Source: Companilactobacillus insicii
Lineage (GTDB): Bacteria > Bacillota > Bacilli > Lactobacillales > Lactobacillaceae
DNA: 64,000 nt
Reading direction: 5' to 3'
Assembly: GCF_003946015.1 (NCBI RefSeq)
Contig: NZ_RHNU01000003.1
Location: forward strand, 62,001 to 126,000
The notes under the pieces were generated by a model that was not told the DNA's origin, did no database searches, and saw only the letters and a program-made list of their open reading frames with translations. Of this stretch, positions 1-8,850 are shown piece after piece (position 1 is the stretch's first letter; the number at the start of each line of letters is the position of its first letter). A program made the position numbers and the translations under genes.

Positions 1-542
1 TACTATCTGAAACAACAATTAAAAACATAAATAACGAACAACAGGCTCAAGCTTATTATTACTATCTAAGTATTTCATATATACAAGCAGACAATGACCT
101 GGACAACTTTGAGTATAATTTAAAGTTAGCAATGGCTGAACATAAAAATCCTACTAAATTAACAACATTGGATAGATTAATTTTTATTTCAATGTCTACA
201 CTTTATGCTAAAAAGAAAGATAAGAATAAATCGCTGGAATATCTAACTGAGGCTTTTAAAAAATTTGAAATTTCTAATTTTGAACACAATCAGATTATAA
301 TTTTTTATTTGGCCGCATATTCTAATATCTTACTAGAAAAAAATATCGATGCCCTTAATTGGATTAACCAAGGCATCGACTTTGCTACAAAAAATAATTC
401 TCATTATATGCTAGCTAATTTATACTACTTACTTGCAAAAACTCTAGTAATAGAAGGCAAAGATACTTTAGCTCTAAACTCTAAAAATAGAGCTGAAATA
501 TTCACCGAATTGTTCAAAGAAAAAATCTTTGAATTTAATTGA
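1..542 (+). CDS. C-terminal part of a Rgg/MutR-like TPR regulator (partial)
   Basis: The reading frame is open from the first bases of the window to the TGA at 540-542, so the gene starts upstream of the window and only about 180 residues are visible. The visible part is all alpha-helical with repeated Tyr/Leu/Ala patterns typical of TPR-like helices, e.g. HYMLANLYYLLAKTLVIEGK. This resembles the C-terminal peptide-sensing domain of Rgg/GadR/MutR regulators, whose N-terminal HTH domain would lie outside. An internal Met at 132 is not a likely start because the frame continues upstream without a stop. Family assignment is inference from helix pattern and length; another TPR protein is possible. 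Confidence 0.55.
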   Translation, partial: LSETTIKNINNEQQAQAYYYYLSISYIQADNDLDNFEYNLKLAMAEHKNPTKLTTLDRLIFISMSTLYAKKKDKNKSLEYLTEAFKKFEISNFEHNQIIIFYLAAYSNILLEKNIDALNWINQGIDFATKNNSHYMLANLYYLLAKTLVIEGKDTLALNSKNRAEIFTELFKEKIFEFN

Positions 543-571
543 TTTTTACTTAATTTGATTGCTTACGCAAT

Positions 572-2068
572 TTATAAATCTTGCTGGAATTCTGTAATCA
601 TTTTATATTCTGGTTCTAGCGATTCAGTAACTCGTTTCCAAATTGGAAACAGTTTCTCATAAATCTTTGCATTATCAGCATTAGGACGCAAAACATCAGT
701 AATTCCAATCATATTCTTTACTTCTGAAATATTATCAATATATCCTAAGCTATAAAATCCTAGAACCACCGCACCCAAACAAGAACTCTCGAAACTTTCA
801 GGTATTGTCACATTTTGATTAAAGATATCAGCTAACATCTGACGCCACAATTCAGACCTAGCGAACCCACCAGTTGCTTGTATTCTAGCAGGCTTACCAG
901 TAATACTTTCAATCAAACACATAACTGAATACAAATTAAAAACAATTCCCTCAAGAGCTGAACGAATCATATGAGCTCTAGTATGTTGCCGGGTTAGTCC
1001 AAAATATGATCCACGTGCATATGCATTCCAAATCAGTGCTCTCTCACCACCTAAATATGGTTGAAATAGTAAGCCATTTGAGCCGGCCGGAATTTTACTT
1101 GCCATTTTAGTCAACTGATCATAACTAAACTCTGAATTGAATAATTGATCACGAACCCAGCGAAAAACAATTCCACCATTATTGACTGGGCCGCCAATTA
1201 CCCATTTATCCTTAGTAAGTGCATAACAAAATAACTTTTCATTAGGATCAATTATTGGTTTATCTACAACAACACGTACAGCTCCACTAGTGCCAATCGT
1301 TACGGCGACAACTCCATTTTCGATAGCATTGACACCTAGATTAGATAAGACTCCATCACTAGCACCTAATACAAACGGAACAGTTGAACTAATATTTAAA
1401 ATATCACTATACTCTTTATTAATTCCTGTCACATAATCTGTCGTATTAACAACATCAGGCAAACGTGTTTCTTCTATATTAAGTAAGTTCAAAACTTGCG
1501 GTTCCCACTTTAAATTAAAAATATTAAATATCCCGGTCGCTGATGCAATTGAATAATCAACTTTATAAATTCCGAATAATTTATAGAAAATATAGGACTT
1601 AATATCAATGAATTTTTTAGCTTGACTATACAACGTTGGCTTTTCATTTTTTAACCACAGAAGTTTTGACAATGGGGACATGGGATGAATAGGTGTCCCT
1701 GTTTTTGCATATATCTCTGAACCAAGTCCATTTTTACTTAATTCATCTGAGTATTTGGCAGCTCGATTATCTGCCCACGTAATTGCACGAGTTAAAGGAC
1801 GATTATTTTCATCCATTAAAATCAAACTGTGCATAGCCGTCGAAAATGAGACAAATTTTATTTTACTGGTATCGATATTAATAACAACTTCTTTAATAGT
1901 GGCAATCACTGCTGAAAAAATCTCATCAGGATCTTCTTCAGCCATACCTGGTTCAGTCTGATACAACTTATATCCCTTGTTGGAATGAGATATTACTTTG
2001 CCCTTTAAATCATATAACACACACTTCGTACTAGTTGTTCCAACATCAACACCAATTACATAACCCAT
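572..2068 (-). CDS. gntK: Gluconokinase, FGGY sugar kinase family
   Basis: Protein of 498 residues with the FGGY kinase layout: N-terminal phosphate-binding loop GVDVGTTSTKCVLYD, the TMHSLILMD and ITWADNRA segments, and the C-terminal ATP-binding part with TIGTSGAVR and QATGGFARSELWRQM. Closest in feel to gluconate kinases of lactobacilli (gluconate plus ATP to 6-phosphogluconate, cytoplasmic); xylulokinase is the main alternative. The start at 2068 is chosen because AGGAG lies about 8 bases upstream; an upstream in-frame codon at 2089 has no such site. A strong hairpin separates it from the symporter gene upstream, so it probably has its own promoter. No gluconate permease of the GntP type is adjacent, although the neighbouring organic-anion carriers could supply substrate. 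Confidence 0.8.
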   Translation of the reverse strand: MGYVIGVDVGTTSTKCVLYDLKGKVISHSNKGYKLYQTEPGMAEEDPDEIFSAVIATIKEVVINIDTSKIKFVSFSTAMHSLILMDENNRPLTRAITWADNRAAKYSDELSKNGLGSEIYAKTGTPIHPMSPLSKLLWLKNEKPTLYSQAKKFIDIKSYIFYKLFGIYKVDYSIASATGIFNIFNLKWEPQVLNLLNIEETRLPDVVNTTDYVTGINKEYSDILNISSTVPFVLGASDGVLSNLGVNAIENGVVAVTIGTSGAVRVVVDKPIIDPNEKLFCYALTKDKWVIGGPVNNGGIVFRWVRDQLFNSEFSYDQLTKMASKIPAGSNGLLFQPYLGGERALIWNAYARGSYFGLTRQHTRAHMIRSALEGIVFNLYSVMCLIESITGKPARIQATGGFARSELWRQMLADIFNQNVTIPESFESSCLGAVVLGFYSLGYIDNISEVKNMIGITDVLRPNADNAKIYEKLFPIWKRVTESLEPEYKMITEFQQDL

Positions 2069-2127
2069 ATTTAATCTCCTAATCAACAATGTAATTTACA
2101 TTTTAAAGCTAATTATCGTGGAATACA

Positions 2128-2162
2128 AAAAATCTATTACGATTTAAACGTAATAGATTTTT
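2128..2162. terminator. Bidirectional intrinsic terminator
   Basis: Perfect 14-base arms AAAAATCTATTACG / CGTAATAGATTTTT with a 7-base loop, directly after the symporter gene. A/T tracts on both sides let it act on either strand. Confidence 0.85.
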
Positions 2163-2163
2163 G

Positions 2164-3393
2164 TTAATTATTGTTATAAAAAACCCTTGTATCAATTCCA
2201 TCATTCTTATGTGCAACAAGTATAGATGAAAATACATCTGAATCAACATTCAATATGGTTCTCAACATACCTACAAACCAATCAACACCTGCAAATAATG
2301 CTATGCTTTCAACCGGTAATCCCATTTGTGGAATAACTATAGCTAACGAAACCAGTGCAGCACCCGGTACAACTGCATTAGCTAGTGAAGCTAATGTTGC
2401 TAGCAGAACAATATACATATAAGTTTGCACATTATAATGAATACCATAAATTTGTGCAATGGTTATGATTGTAATAGACATATGCATAGCTGATCCATTA
2501 GAGTTTAGAGACATACCTAAACTCAAAACAATTTGAGCAATTTTATCTTTAATCCCCAATTTTTCCTTTGCATCTTCCAATTCTGTTGGAAAAGTAACTG
2601 CAGATGATGTAGTAGCTAAGGCCATCAATGACATATTCCACATATTTTTAATCAAATTTAAGAAGTTTAGCTTTGTTACTATTGTAATACATAAAATCCA
2701 GAATATTAAATAAGTCAAAGTTGCAAATCCATAAACTAATAGATACTTAATCATTGGAACAACTACCTTGATACCTAATTTTCCGATAGCTGAAGCAATC
2801 AAGGCAAATATACCAACTGGCGCTATTTTCATAATCAATGAAATCATTTTGAGGATAACTTGATTAAATTGTTTTAAAATATCTAACAATTGAAATTCAT
2901 TGGTAGAATGACAAAAAGCTGATAATGCTATACCAAATATAATGGAGAAAACTATGACTTGTACAATAGATCCTTTCGACATTGATTCAAATATATTACT
3001 AGGGAAAAAGTCAGCAATGACTTTTGAAAACGACATTGATTGATTAGCCTTAATATTATTGTTTGACAATCCATTTATTGAAATTCCTATTCCAGGTTTA
3101 AATAAAATAACCATCAAGACGCCCCATAATGCTGCCAAAATAGACGATGTGAAAAAAACAATAATAGTTTGCCTAATCATTCTTCCAAATTGACTTAGGT
3201 TAATATTACCAACCGCTTCAATTACCTGACCCATAACAAGCAATATAATTCCCATTTGAATCAACTTTATAAAAATATCACCAATTATTTTCAAATTGCT
3301 AGAAAATGATTTAAAAGTTAAGCCTATTATTATTCCCAATATCATGGCAATTAAGATTTGACCTGACATTGAGATCTTTATTTTTTTAGTCAT
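2164..3393 (-). CDS. Dicarboxylate/amino acid:cation symporter (DAACS family)
   Basis: Hydrophobic protein of 409 residues with the DAACS/SLC1 hallmarks: the serine-rich hairpin TTSSAVTFP in the C-terminal half, followed by LGMSLNSNGSAMHMS, which matches the conserved substrate/sodium motif of GltP/DctA/TcyP proteins. It would import an organic acid or amino acid with Na+ or H+. Start: ATG at 3393 is preceded by AGAGGTG at proper spacing; the in-frame GTG at 3402 overlaps that site and is rejected. Flanked by hairpins on both sides, so it is a single-gene unit. Substrate cannot be told from sequence; its position next to the FdrA/AllG/AllH operon suggests a role in the same catabolism (inference). 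Confidence 0.8.
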   Translation of the reverse strand: MTKKIKISMSGQILIAMILGIIIGLTFKSFSSNLKIIGDIFIKLIQMGIILLVMGQVIEAVGNINLSQFGRMIRQTIIVFFTSSILAALWGVLMVILFKPGIGISINGLSNNNIKANQSMSFSKVIADFFPSNIFESMSKGSIVQVIVFSIIFGIALSAFCHSTNEFQLLDILKQFNQVILKMISLIMKIAPVGIFALIASAIGKLGIKVVVPMIKYLLVYGFATLTYLIFWILCITIVTKLNFLNLIKNMWNMSLMALATTSSAVTFPTELEDAKEKLGIKDKIAQIVLSLGMSLNSNGSAMHMSITIITIAQIYGIHYNVQTYMYIVLLATLASLANAVVPGAALVSLAIVIPQMGLPVESIALFAGVDWFVGMLRTILNVDSDVFSSILVAHKNDGIDTRVFYNNN

Positions 3394-3492
3394 GATTTTC
3401 ACCTCTCATGGCGCTAACATTCGACTGATTTAACCTTAATTAAGAACTATTAAATTACTGAATAATTATGTCGCAAAAAAGCTGATAATCGA

Positions 3493-3535
3493 AACACCTA
3501 TCATACTTACTTCCAGAGCATGATAGGTGTTTTTT
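3493..3535. terminator. Intrinsic terminator after the MFS gene
   Basis: Inverted repeat ACACCTATCAT (3494-3504) / ATGATAGGTGT (3520-3530). The U-run is better on the plus strand (TTTTTT) than on the minus strand (TTT, then T-rich), yet its place just after the minus-strand MFS stop at 3539 fits a terminator for that operon. Confidence 0.6.
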
Positions 3536-3538
3536 ATA

Positions 3539-4822
3539 CTATGCAGCATTTACATTATTTTTGTCACTTGTAAATCCAAATAAAATCATTCCGATTAGTA
3601 ATAAGGCAGCTGCTAAATAGAATCCTATCTTCATTGAACCAAAACTATCAGAAATCCAACCTGTAACATATGGTGCTAAAATTGAACCTGACATACCAAT
3701 AAAGTTATAGGCGCTTAAAGCAGTGGATAAAGATGATCTTGGTGCATTTTTTGTAACAAAGGCAACAAGAATTGGATCAATTGCCAATTTTCCAGTGAGT
3801 CCATAAACAATTAACACCAAAATTAATAGTGTCTTGTTTGTAACAAATGCAATACCAAATACTGAAATTAATGACAACGGAACTAAGAAGAACATTAAAG
3901 CTTTAGTTTTCTTTGTCTTATCGTAAATATGTGCAAATAAAATTGCACCAGGAATTGATGCCCAAGGAACTAATGAAGCAATGAATCCAACACTTGTTCC
4001 CTTAAAGCCTCTTTCAACTTGAAGAAATTGTGGTAACCAAGTAATAATAACGAAGTTAGCATAAATAGAGCAGAAACACATTATGTAAGCAAAAACTAAA
4101 TTACGATTTTTAAAAAGTGAGCCAACACTGACCTTTTCAGTTGGTACTTCAACATTTTCTGATTTTTCTTTTGTCTTACCTTGATCCTCAGGTCTGATAA
4201 CACGTTCTTTTAGAATGAAGTAGAACAATACACCAACAATAACAGTAGGAACTGACATAATATAAAACGGTGTTTGCCAAGACATGCCATTTTGTAGTAC
4301 CAATGTACTTGATAATAAATAACCACCTGAGGTACCAAATGCCATACCACTATTGATAATAGCTGTACCTAATGTTAGATCCTTTGTAGGAATTGCTTCA
4401 GTAGATAAGGCATATTGAGGTCCATAATACGAACCTTGACCAATACCAGCAATTGCTCTAATAATTAAAAACAAAGCAAAACTAGTAACAATACCACTTA
4501 CAAAGGTCATTATTCCGAATACAACAAATCCAATCATAATGACCAAACGTCTTCCAAATTTATCCCCTAGCATACCAAATGGTATTTGCGTAACAGCGTA
4601 TGTTAAGAAGAAAATACTGTTAACTATTCCTAATTGAGTATTACTAATATTAAACTGTGATGCTAATTGTGTCTGTACTGGATTAAGAATCGTTCTATCT
4701 GCATACATTAATATCCAGCCAAAGAAACATAAAGCTACTACTTTCCACCAATATTTCTGTGAAACATTCATTGCTTTATAGCGATCCGTAATGCTTAATG
4801 GTTTCGTTGCTTCACTATCCAT
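3539..4822 (-). CDS. MFS transporter, anion:cation symporter-like
   Basis: A 427-residue major facilitator protein. The signature between helices 2 and 3, GMLGDKFGRRLV, is clear, as are the motif-rich first helix (WILMYADRTILNP, with the Asp-Arg pair typical of the ACS family) and a central cytoplasmic loop rich in Lys/Glu near residue 220. The ACS family moves organic anions such as hexuronates, glycerate-like acids and allantoate. Start at 4822 (ATG after GGAGGG); this overlaps the 3' end of the DUF2877 gene by 8 bases, so translation is probably coupled. Third gene of the fdrA-allG / allH operon, so it likely imports that pathway's substrate (inference). Confidence 0.85.
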   Translation of the reverse strand: MDSEATKPLSITDRYKAMNVSQKYWWKVVALCFFGWILMYADRTILNPVQTQLASQFNISNTQLGIVNSIFFLTYAVTQIPFGMLGDKFGRRLVIMIGFVVFGIMTFVSGIVTSFALFLIIRAIAGIGQGSYYGPQYALSTEAIPTKDLTLGTAIINSGMAFGTSGGYLLSSTLVLQNGMSWQTPFYIMSVPTVIVGVLFYFILKERVIRPEDQGKTKEKSENVEVPTEKVSVGSLFKNRNLVFAYIMCFCSIYANFVIITWLPQFLQVERGFKGTSVGFIASLVPWASIPGAILFAHIYDKTKKTKALMFFLVPLSLISVFGIAFVTNKTLLILVLIVYGLTGKLAIDPILVAFVTKNAPRSSLSTALSAYNFIGMSGSILAPYVTGWISDSFGSMKIGFYLAAALLLIGMILFGFTSDKNNVNAA

Positions 4823-5621
4823 TATTGCTCCCTCCAATTATTTCATTAATTGCCAAATTCATCCCAAATAGCGTATCTGCTCCTGAAGTATGTCCCATTT
4901 GAAGAACATCTTGCATGCCATGAATTACTTCTGACTTATCATTTTTCATATTTAACATTAATTTTTTTATGTCCTTGCTTATATAGCCGTTCTTAACGGC
5001 TTCCAAGTATGCTGTACTAACTTTTGTAGTTCCAAATTTTGAAAAACTATTTAGAACACCAAGCCATCTAGAAGTTAACTCATTGCCACTGCTAATCAAC
5101 ACTGACGAAAAACCAACTAGCATATCATCTCCACTGGGAGTTAAGCCTTTGCCTCTACCTAACATATAACCTATCAACTGTCGTAAATCAGAATTATTTA
5201 AATCATCAATTCTATTAAATCTAGGAATTATATAATTTAGTGATATGTCATCCAAACCAATCTTGGATCTTATTTTTAGCTCTTTAAAAGAGTCTCTAAC
5301 TACTACACATTCACTTAACGACAAATTAACTTTAGGAATGTTCAAATTGACTTCTTCTAAATCTAGCAAATCAATTTGAAATATTTTATTAGATGAATAA
5401 ATTTTCAATACGTTATTCTTATATATAACTAAATCATCCAATGAAATATTATCTAATATTTCATTCAATTCCGTTGAATTAACGGTTATACCTAATACCG
5501 ATAATCCTCCTGAGTAATTACCTATATGAAAATACAAATTTTGGAATTGGATATTAAAACTATGTTGAAAAATACTATCAATAATTCCTGACTGCTCATT
5601 CTCCACAAAAGAGCGAAGCAT
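4815..5621 (-). CDS. allH: DUF2877 protein, AllH-like subunit of oxamate carbamoyltransferase
   Basis: Protein of 268 residues with both DUF2877 hallmarks: GRGKGLTPSGDD (about residues 155-166) and GHTSGADTL (about 243-251). E. coli YlbF (AllH) belongs to this family and, with FdrA (AllF) and YlbE (AllG), forms the oxamic transcarbamylase that splits oxalurate to oxamate and carbamoyl phosphate (established for E. coli). Start: ATG at 5621 has AGGTGAG about 10 bases upstream and leaves a 25-base gap to the fusion gene; the longer frame to 5678 would overlap it. Lies second in the operon, coupled to the MFS gene. Function here is inferred from the gene trio, not from residues alone. Confidence 0.8.
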   Translation of the reverse strand: MLRSFVENEQSGIIDSIFQHSFNIQFQNLYFHIGNYSGGLSVLGITVNSTELNEILDNISLDDLVIYKNNVLKIYSSNKIFQIDLLDLEEVNLNIPKVNLSLSECVVVRDSFKELKIRSKIGLDDISLNYIIPRFNRIDDLNNSDLRQLIGYMLGRGKGLTPSGDDMLVGFSSVLISSGNELTSRWLGVLNSFSKFGTTKVSTAYLEAVKNGYISKDIKKLMLNMKNDKSEVIHGMQDVLQMGHTSGADTLFGMNLAINEIIGGSNNG

Positions 5622-5646
5622 ATTACTTCGCTCACCTTTTAATTCA

Positions 5647-8600
5647 TTATGCTTCTGTAGCAAACTCTTTTTCATCATCGACTAAGCCCATCTTCTTACC
5701 ATAAGCAACTAGTGCCTTTTCAAAACAAGCAAGTGGAGCATGAACTGTTCCGGCACCAACTTGACCAGTACCAGCAATCTTACCAGCAATACCTGTATTG
5801 ATAATTGGTGTGATGCCAGTTTCAACAACTTTACAAATATCAATACCAAGTGGTGTTCCTTTAAAGTCCCAAGTAGGAATTGTGAAGTTAGGATTGTGTT
5901 CTGTACAAATCTTCATCATTTCATTGGATACACGTTGAGCATCTTCAAAACCACCAGCACCAACAAATCTTGTAACACCTGGTGCAGCAATCATTGACAT
6001 ACCACCAAATCCAACTGTTTCAGCAATCGCACTATCACCAATGTCTGGGTTAGCATCATCTTGACTAAATCCTGTAAAGAATAATCCTTCAGGAGTATTA
6101 ACAGGAGCTTCGAACCATTTATCGCCTAAGCCACTGACTTTAATTCCAAAATTAATACCATTTCTAGACATTGTTGTCACGATAGTTCCTTCTTCTTGAA
6201 CACGTGCGGCATCAACAATTGACTTACCAGTTGCCATCATGATATTTAAGAAGAATTGATCTGTGTCAGCTAAGAACTTGATAACTTGTTGTTTAATATC
6301 ATCACTAATGGATAATTTGATAATCAACGGTGCAACTTCCTTAAGGAATACCAAACTGGCAGCTATATTACGTTGATGGAATTCATCACCCATTGTGATA
6401 GCTTTAGCCATCATAACTGTAATATTTAATCCACCTTCTGTTTGTTTAATTGCTTTACTCAAAGTTGGTCCAAGTACATCTCTCATCCAAATCAATCTAT
6501 CAACAACTTCTTGTGAATAAGCGCCAAAACGCAATACTTTACCAATACCTTCATTTAAGGTACAGAATGCTTGATTATTCTTTAGACGATTTTCAATTAC
6601 TAGAACCGGCATATTAGCAGAAGTAATTCCACCCATAGGTCCAACTGCACGAACTGAATGACATGGCATGAATCTTACTTCACCAGAATCCAATAGTTCT
6701 TTAGCTTCATCTTCATCCTTAGCCCAACCTTCAAACAAGGCAGCACCAATACATGATCCCTGCATAGGTTCAGTCATATCCTTAAATGCTATTGGAGGAC
6801 CAGCGTGTAACAAGGTCTTATGATTTTCATCTGCTAATTCTTTAATAACATTTTTAGCAGGAACAACATCAACTAGGTATGGTTCTGATTTCTTGAATGA
6901 ACTAAGAATCTCTTCATTTTGTTTCTTTAATCCATCTAATTGACGAACTTGTTTTAGAAGCTTAATCATCTTAGGATTACCACCGGCAACGGGCTTCCAA
7001 TCAAATTGAACTGATTTTCCGTTGTATTTATTAATAGGTTCATTAAAGCTTTCAACACCAACATTAACTACACGTGGTTTTGTATAAAGTAAATCAAGAA
7101 TTGCCTCACTAGATTCTGGAACTGGATCATGTGGTTGTGTGTAAGGAACTACTTCTTTATCGGGTTCATTAATATCCATTCCTACTAAATTAAGTCCATA
7201 ACGAACTGCTTCAGCATTAGTATCACAAACAGTAACTCCAGCTGCTTCAAGAATGTGATGTTGTTCGTCATAATCCTGAGGGTCTTCATTTGTACCAACA
7301 ATAGTTGCAACAAATGCTAATTCACGACCGTCATCATGTGCTGTTTTAATAGCTGCTTTAATTGATGGTGCTAAGGCAGATGCCATATCATCTGTAGTAC
7401 CATATCCAAGAACATCATCTAGAAGAATTACACCAGTTTGTTCATCGTGTGATAATTTTTCAATTTGCTGAATTCTAATACTTGGATCAATCATTGGATG
7501 TGGACGACCCTGTGTATAAATATCATCACCTAAATCAATAACATCATATCCATCTGATTTAAGAACATAACCATTATCGGTAATAATTCCACCCAAGTTT
7601 AATGATTCTGAAATTAGCATCCCGGCTTCATATGCTAAAGTACCTCCAGAATACAATCCTTTAATTTTCTTACCTTTAAGTTTTTGATTTACATCAGTTA
7701 TTGGATCAGCAGTATAATAATTTTTCTTTACTTCTTTATTCAATGAAAGATCCATGGCAATTTTTGCTGTTTCTTCCAAAGTATGTGCAAGATATACACC
7801 TTGTTCGTGGTGATCTGGTTTCTCACCCAAGAAAATGGCAACTACTGGTTTGTCAATATCGTGCAATAACTTAACTACTTCATCACGCACTTCTTTTGCT
7901 GGTGGCTTTGAAATAATTCCTAACACTTCTGAAGGATCATGATGTGCCAAGCCAACAAGAGCATCAATCATTGTACGAGCTCCAACTTTATCAGATAAAT
8001 CACGTCCACCAGTACCAATGGCGTGGATAACACCACCACCCATACGTTCGATGGCAGCTGTAACTTCCTGAATACCCGTACCTGAAGCACCAACCAAACT
8101 AATATTTCCGGATCTAATAACATTAGCAAATGCCATTGGCACACCACTTATAATTCCAGTACCACAATCCGGACCCATTACTAGTAAACCTTTTTTATGT
8201 GCTTTATTTTTAAGTCTGGATTCATCTTCAATTGATACATTGTCACTAAAAACAAATGCATTTAAATTATGATCCAAAGCATTATCGATTTCATCAGCTG
8301 CATAAACACCAGGCACTGAAATCAATGCTGTATTTGCATCTGGTAATTTGTCCATTGCCTCATCCCAAGATGTGGCATGTGAAGATCCACCTGATTGTTT
8401 AGTTTTTTTATTTGAAAGATCGTCTATAAATTTATCAATAGCTTTTAAAACATCATCCATAATAGATTTATCATCTGTATCAAGGACAATCATCATGTCA
8501 CTTGGTTTAGCTTCCTTAGCTTCATCAGTAAGAAGACCAGCACTATTAAAGATATCCTTGTTAGCATCAGTTCCCATCATTACTTGAACTTTATTAACAC

Positions 8601-8685
8601 CTTCCATTTTGCTAATTTCTGTTGTTAATAACATCAAATTGATAGAATCTTGGTAACTATTATTTTTCAAAACCGTATACAACAT
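5647..8685 (-). CDS. FdrA-YlbE (AllF-AllG) fusion protein
   Basis: A 1012-residue fusion of two normally separate subunits. Residues 1 to about 585 are FdrA/AllF, a succinyl-CoA-synthetase-like fold: start MLYTVLKNNSYQDS, then LLVMGPDCGTGIISG, LVGASGTGIQEV, HAIGTGGRDLS and FDWKPVAGGN. From about residue 590 to the end it is DUF1116 (YlbE/AllG): LLHAGPPIAFKDMT, MPCHSVRAVGPMGGITS, FCTLNEGIGKVLRFGA, ITMGDEFHQRNIAAS, GLFFTGFSQDDANPDIGDSA. In E. coli these are two genes of about 555 and 419 codons. The ATG at 8685 is chosen over GTG at 8694 because AAAGGGTG precedes it and the protein then aligns with FdrA. First gene of an operon with DUF2877 and MFS genes, divergent from pucR. No carbamate kinase gene is in the window. 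Confidence 0.9.
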   Translation of the reverse strand: MLYTVLKNNSYQDSINLMLLTTEISKMEGVNKVQVMMGTDANKDIFNSAGLLTDEAKEAKPSDMMIVLDTDDKSIMDDVLKAIDKFIDDLSNKKTKQSGGSSHATSWDEAMDKLPDANTALISVPGVYAADEIDNALDHNLNAFVFSDNVSIEDESRLKNKAHKKGLLVMGPDCGTGIISGVPMAFANVIRSGNISLVGASGTGIQEVTAAIERMGGGVIHAIGTGGRDLSDKVGARTMIDALVGLAHHDPSEVLGIISKPPAKEVRDEVVKLLHDIDKPVVAIFLGEKPDHHEQGVYLAHTLEETAKIAMDLSLNKEVKKNYYTADPITDVNQKLKGKKIKGLYSGGTLAYEAGMLISESLNLGGIITDNGYVLKSDGYDVIDLGDDIYTQGRPHPMIDPSIRIQQIEKLSHDEQTGVILLDDVLGYGTTDDMASALAPSIKAAIKTAHDDGRELAFVATIVGTNEDPQDYDEQHHILEAAGVTVCDTNAEAVRYGLNLVGMDINEPDKEVVPYTQPHDPVPESSEAILDLLYTKPRVVNVGVESFNEPINKYNGKSVQFDWKPVAGGNPKMIKLLKQVRQLDGLKKQNEEILSSFKKSEPYLVDVVPAKNVIKELADENHKTLLHAGPPIAFKDMTEPMQGSCIGAALFEGWAKDEDEAKELLDSGEVRFMPCHSVRAVGPMGGITSANMPVLVIENRLKNNQAFCTLNEGIGKVLRFGAYSQEVVDRLIWMRDVLGPTLSKAIKQTEGGLNITVMMAKAITMGDEFHQRNIAASLVFLKEVAPLIIKLSISDDIKQQVIKFLADTDQFFLNIMMATGKSIVDAARVQEEGTIVTTMSRNGINFGIKVSGLGDKWFEAPVNTPEGLFFTGFSQDDANPDIGDSAIAETVGFGGMSMIAAPGVTRFVGAGGFEDAQRVSNEMMKICTEHNPNFTIPTWDFKGTPLGIDICKVVETGITPIINTGIAGKIAGTGQVGAGTVHAPLACFEKALVAYGKKMGLVDDEKEFATEA

Positions 8686-8717
8686 TTGTGTCACCCTTTC
8701 TTGATTACAAATTCAAT

Positions 8718-8731
8718 GGTAACCGCTAACA
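8718..8731. promoter_or_regulatory. Possible CcpA cre site
   Basis: GGTAACCGCTAACA differs from the cre consensus TGWNANCGNTNWCA only at the first base. It lies 33 bases before the fdrA-allG start, in the leader or promoter, where CcpA could repress the operon when sugar is available. Pattern match only. Confidence 0.4.
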
Positions 8732-8745
8732 TAAAAATATTCATT

Positions 8746-8808
8746 TACCAAAAAAGTAAAAAGAATGCCAGCCTCTTTATCCACTATGGATAAAGAAACT
8801 GGCATTCT
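8746..8808 (-). promoter_or_regulatory. Large hairpin with U-tract in the fdrA-allG/pucR divergent region (attenuator or operator)
   Basis: Arms AGAATGCCAG / CTGGCATTCT enclose a second stem TCTTTATCC / GGATAAAGA, giving about 19 paired bases. On the minus strand the stem is followed by TTTTTACTTTTTT, i.e. an intrinsic terminator placed 5' of fdrA-allG and pointing into it. On the plus strand no U-run follows directly. As no minus-strand gene ends here, it is either a transcription attenuator in the operon leader or a DNA operator for PucR. Confidence 0.6.
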
Positions 8809-8850
8809 GTGGTTTTATAATATATATATACTGGATAAGGAGATATCTAT

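Noticed and set aside
8746-8808. Terminator of a hidden minus-strand gene
   Set aside because: Upstream on the minus strand only the antisense side of pucR exists, with no credible ORF, so an attenuator or operator role is preferred.
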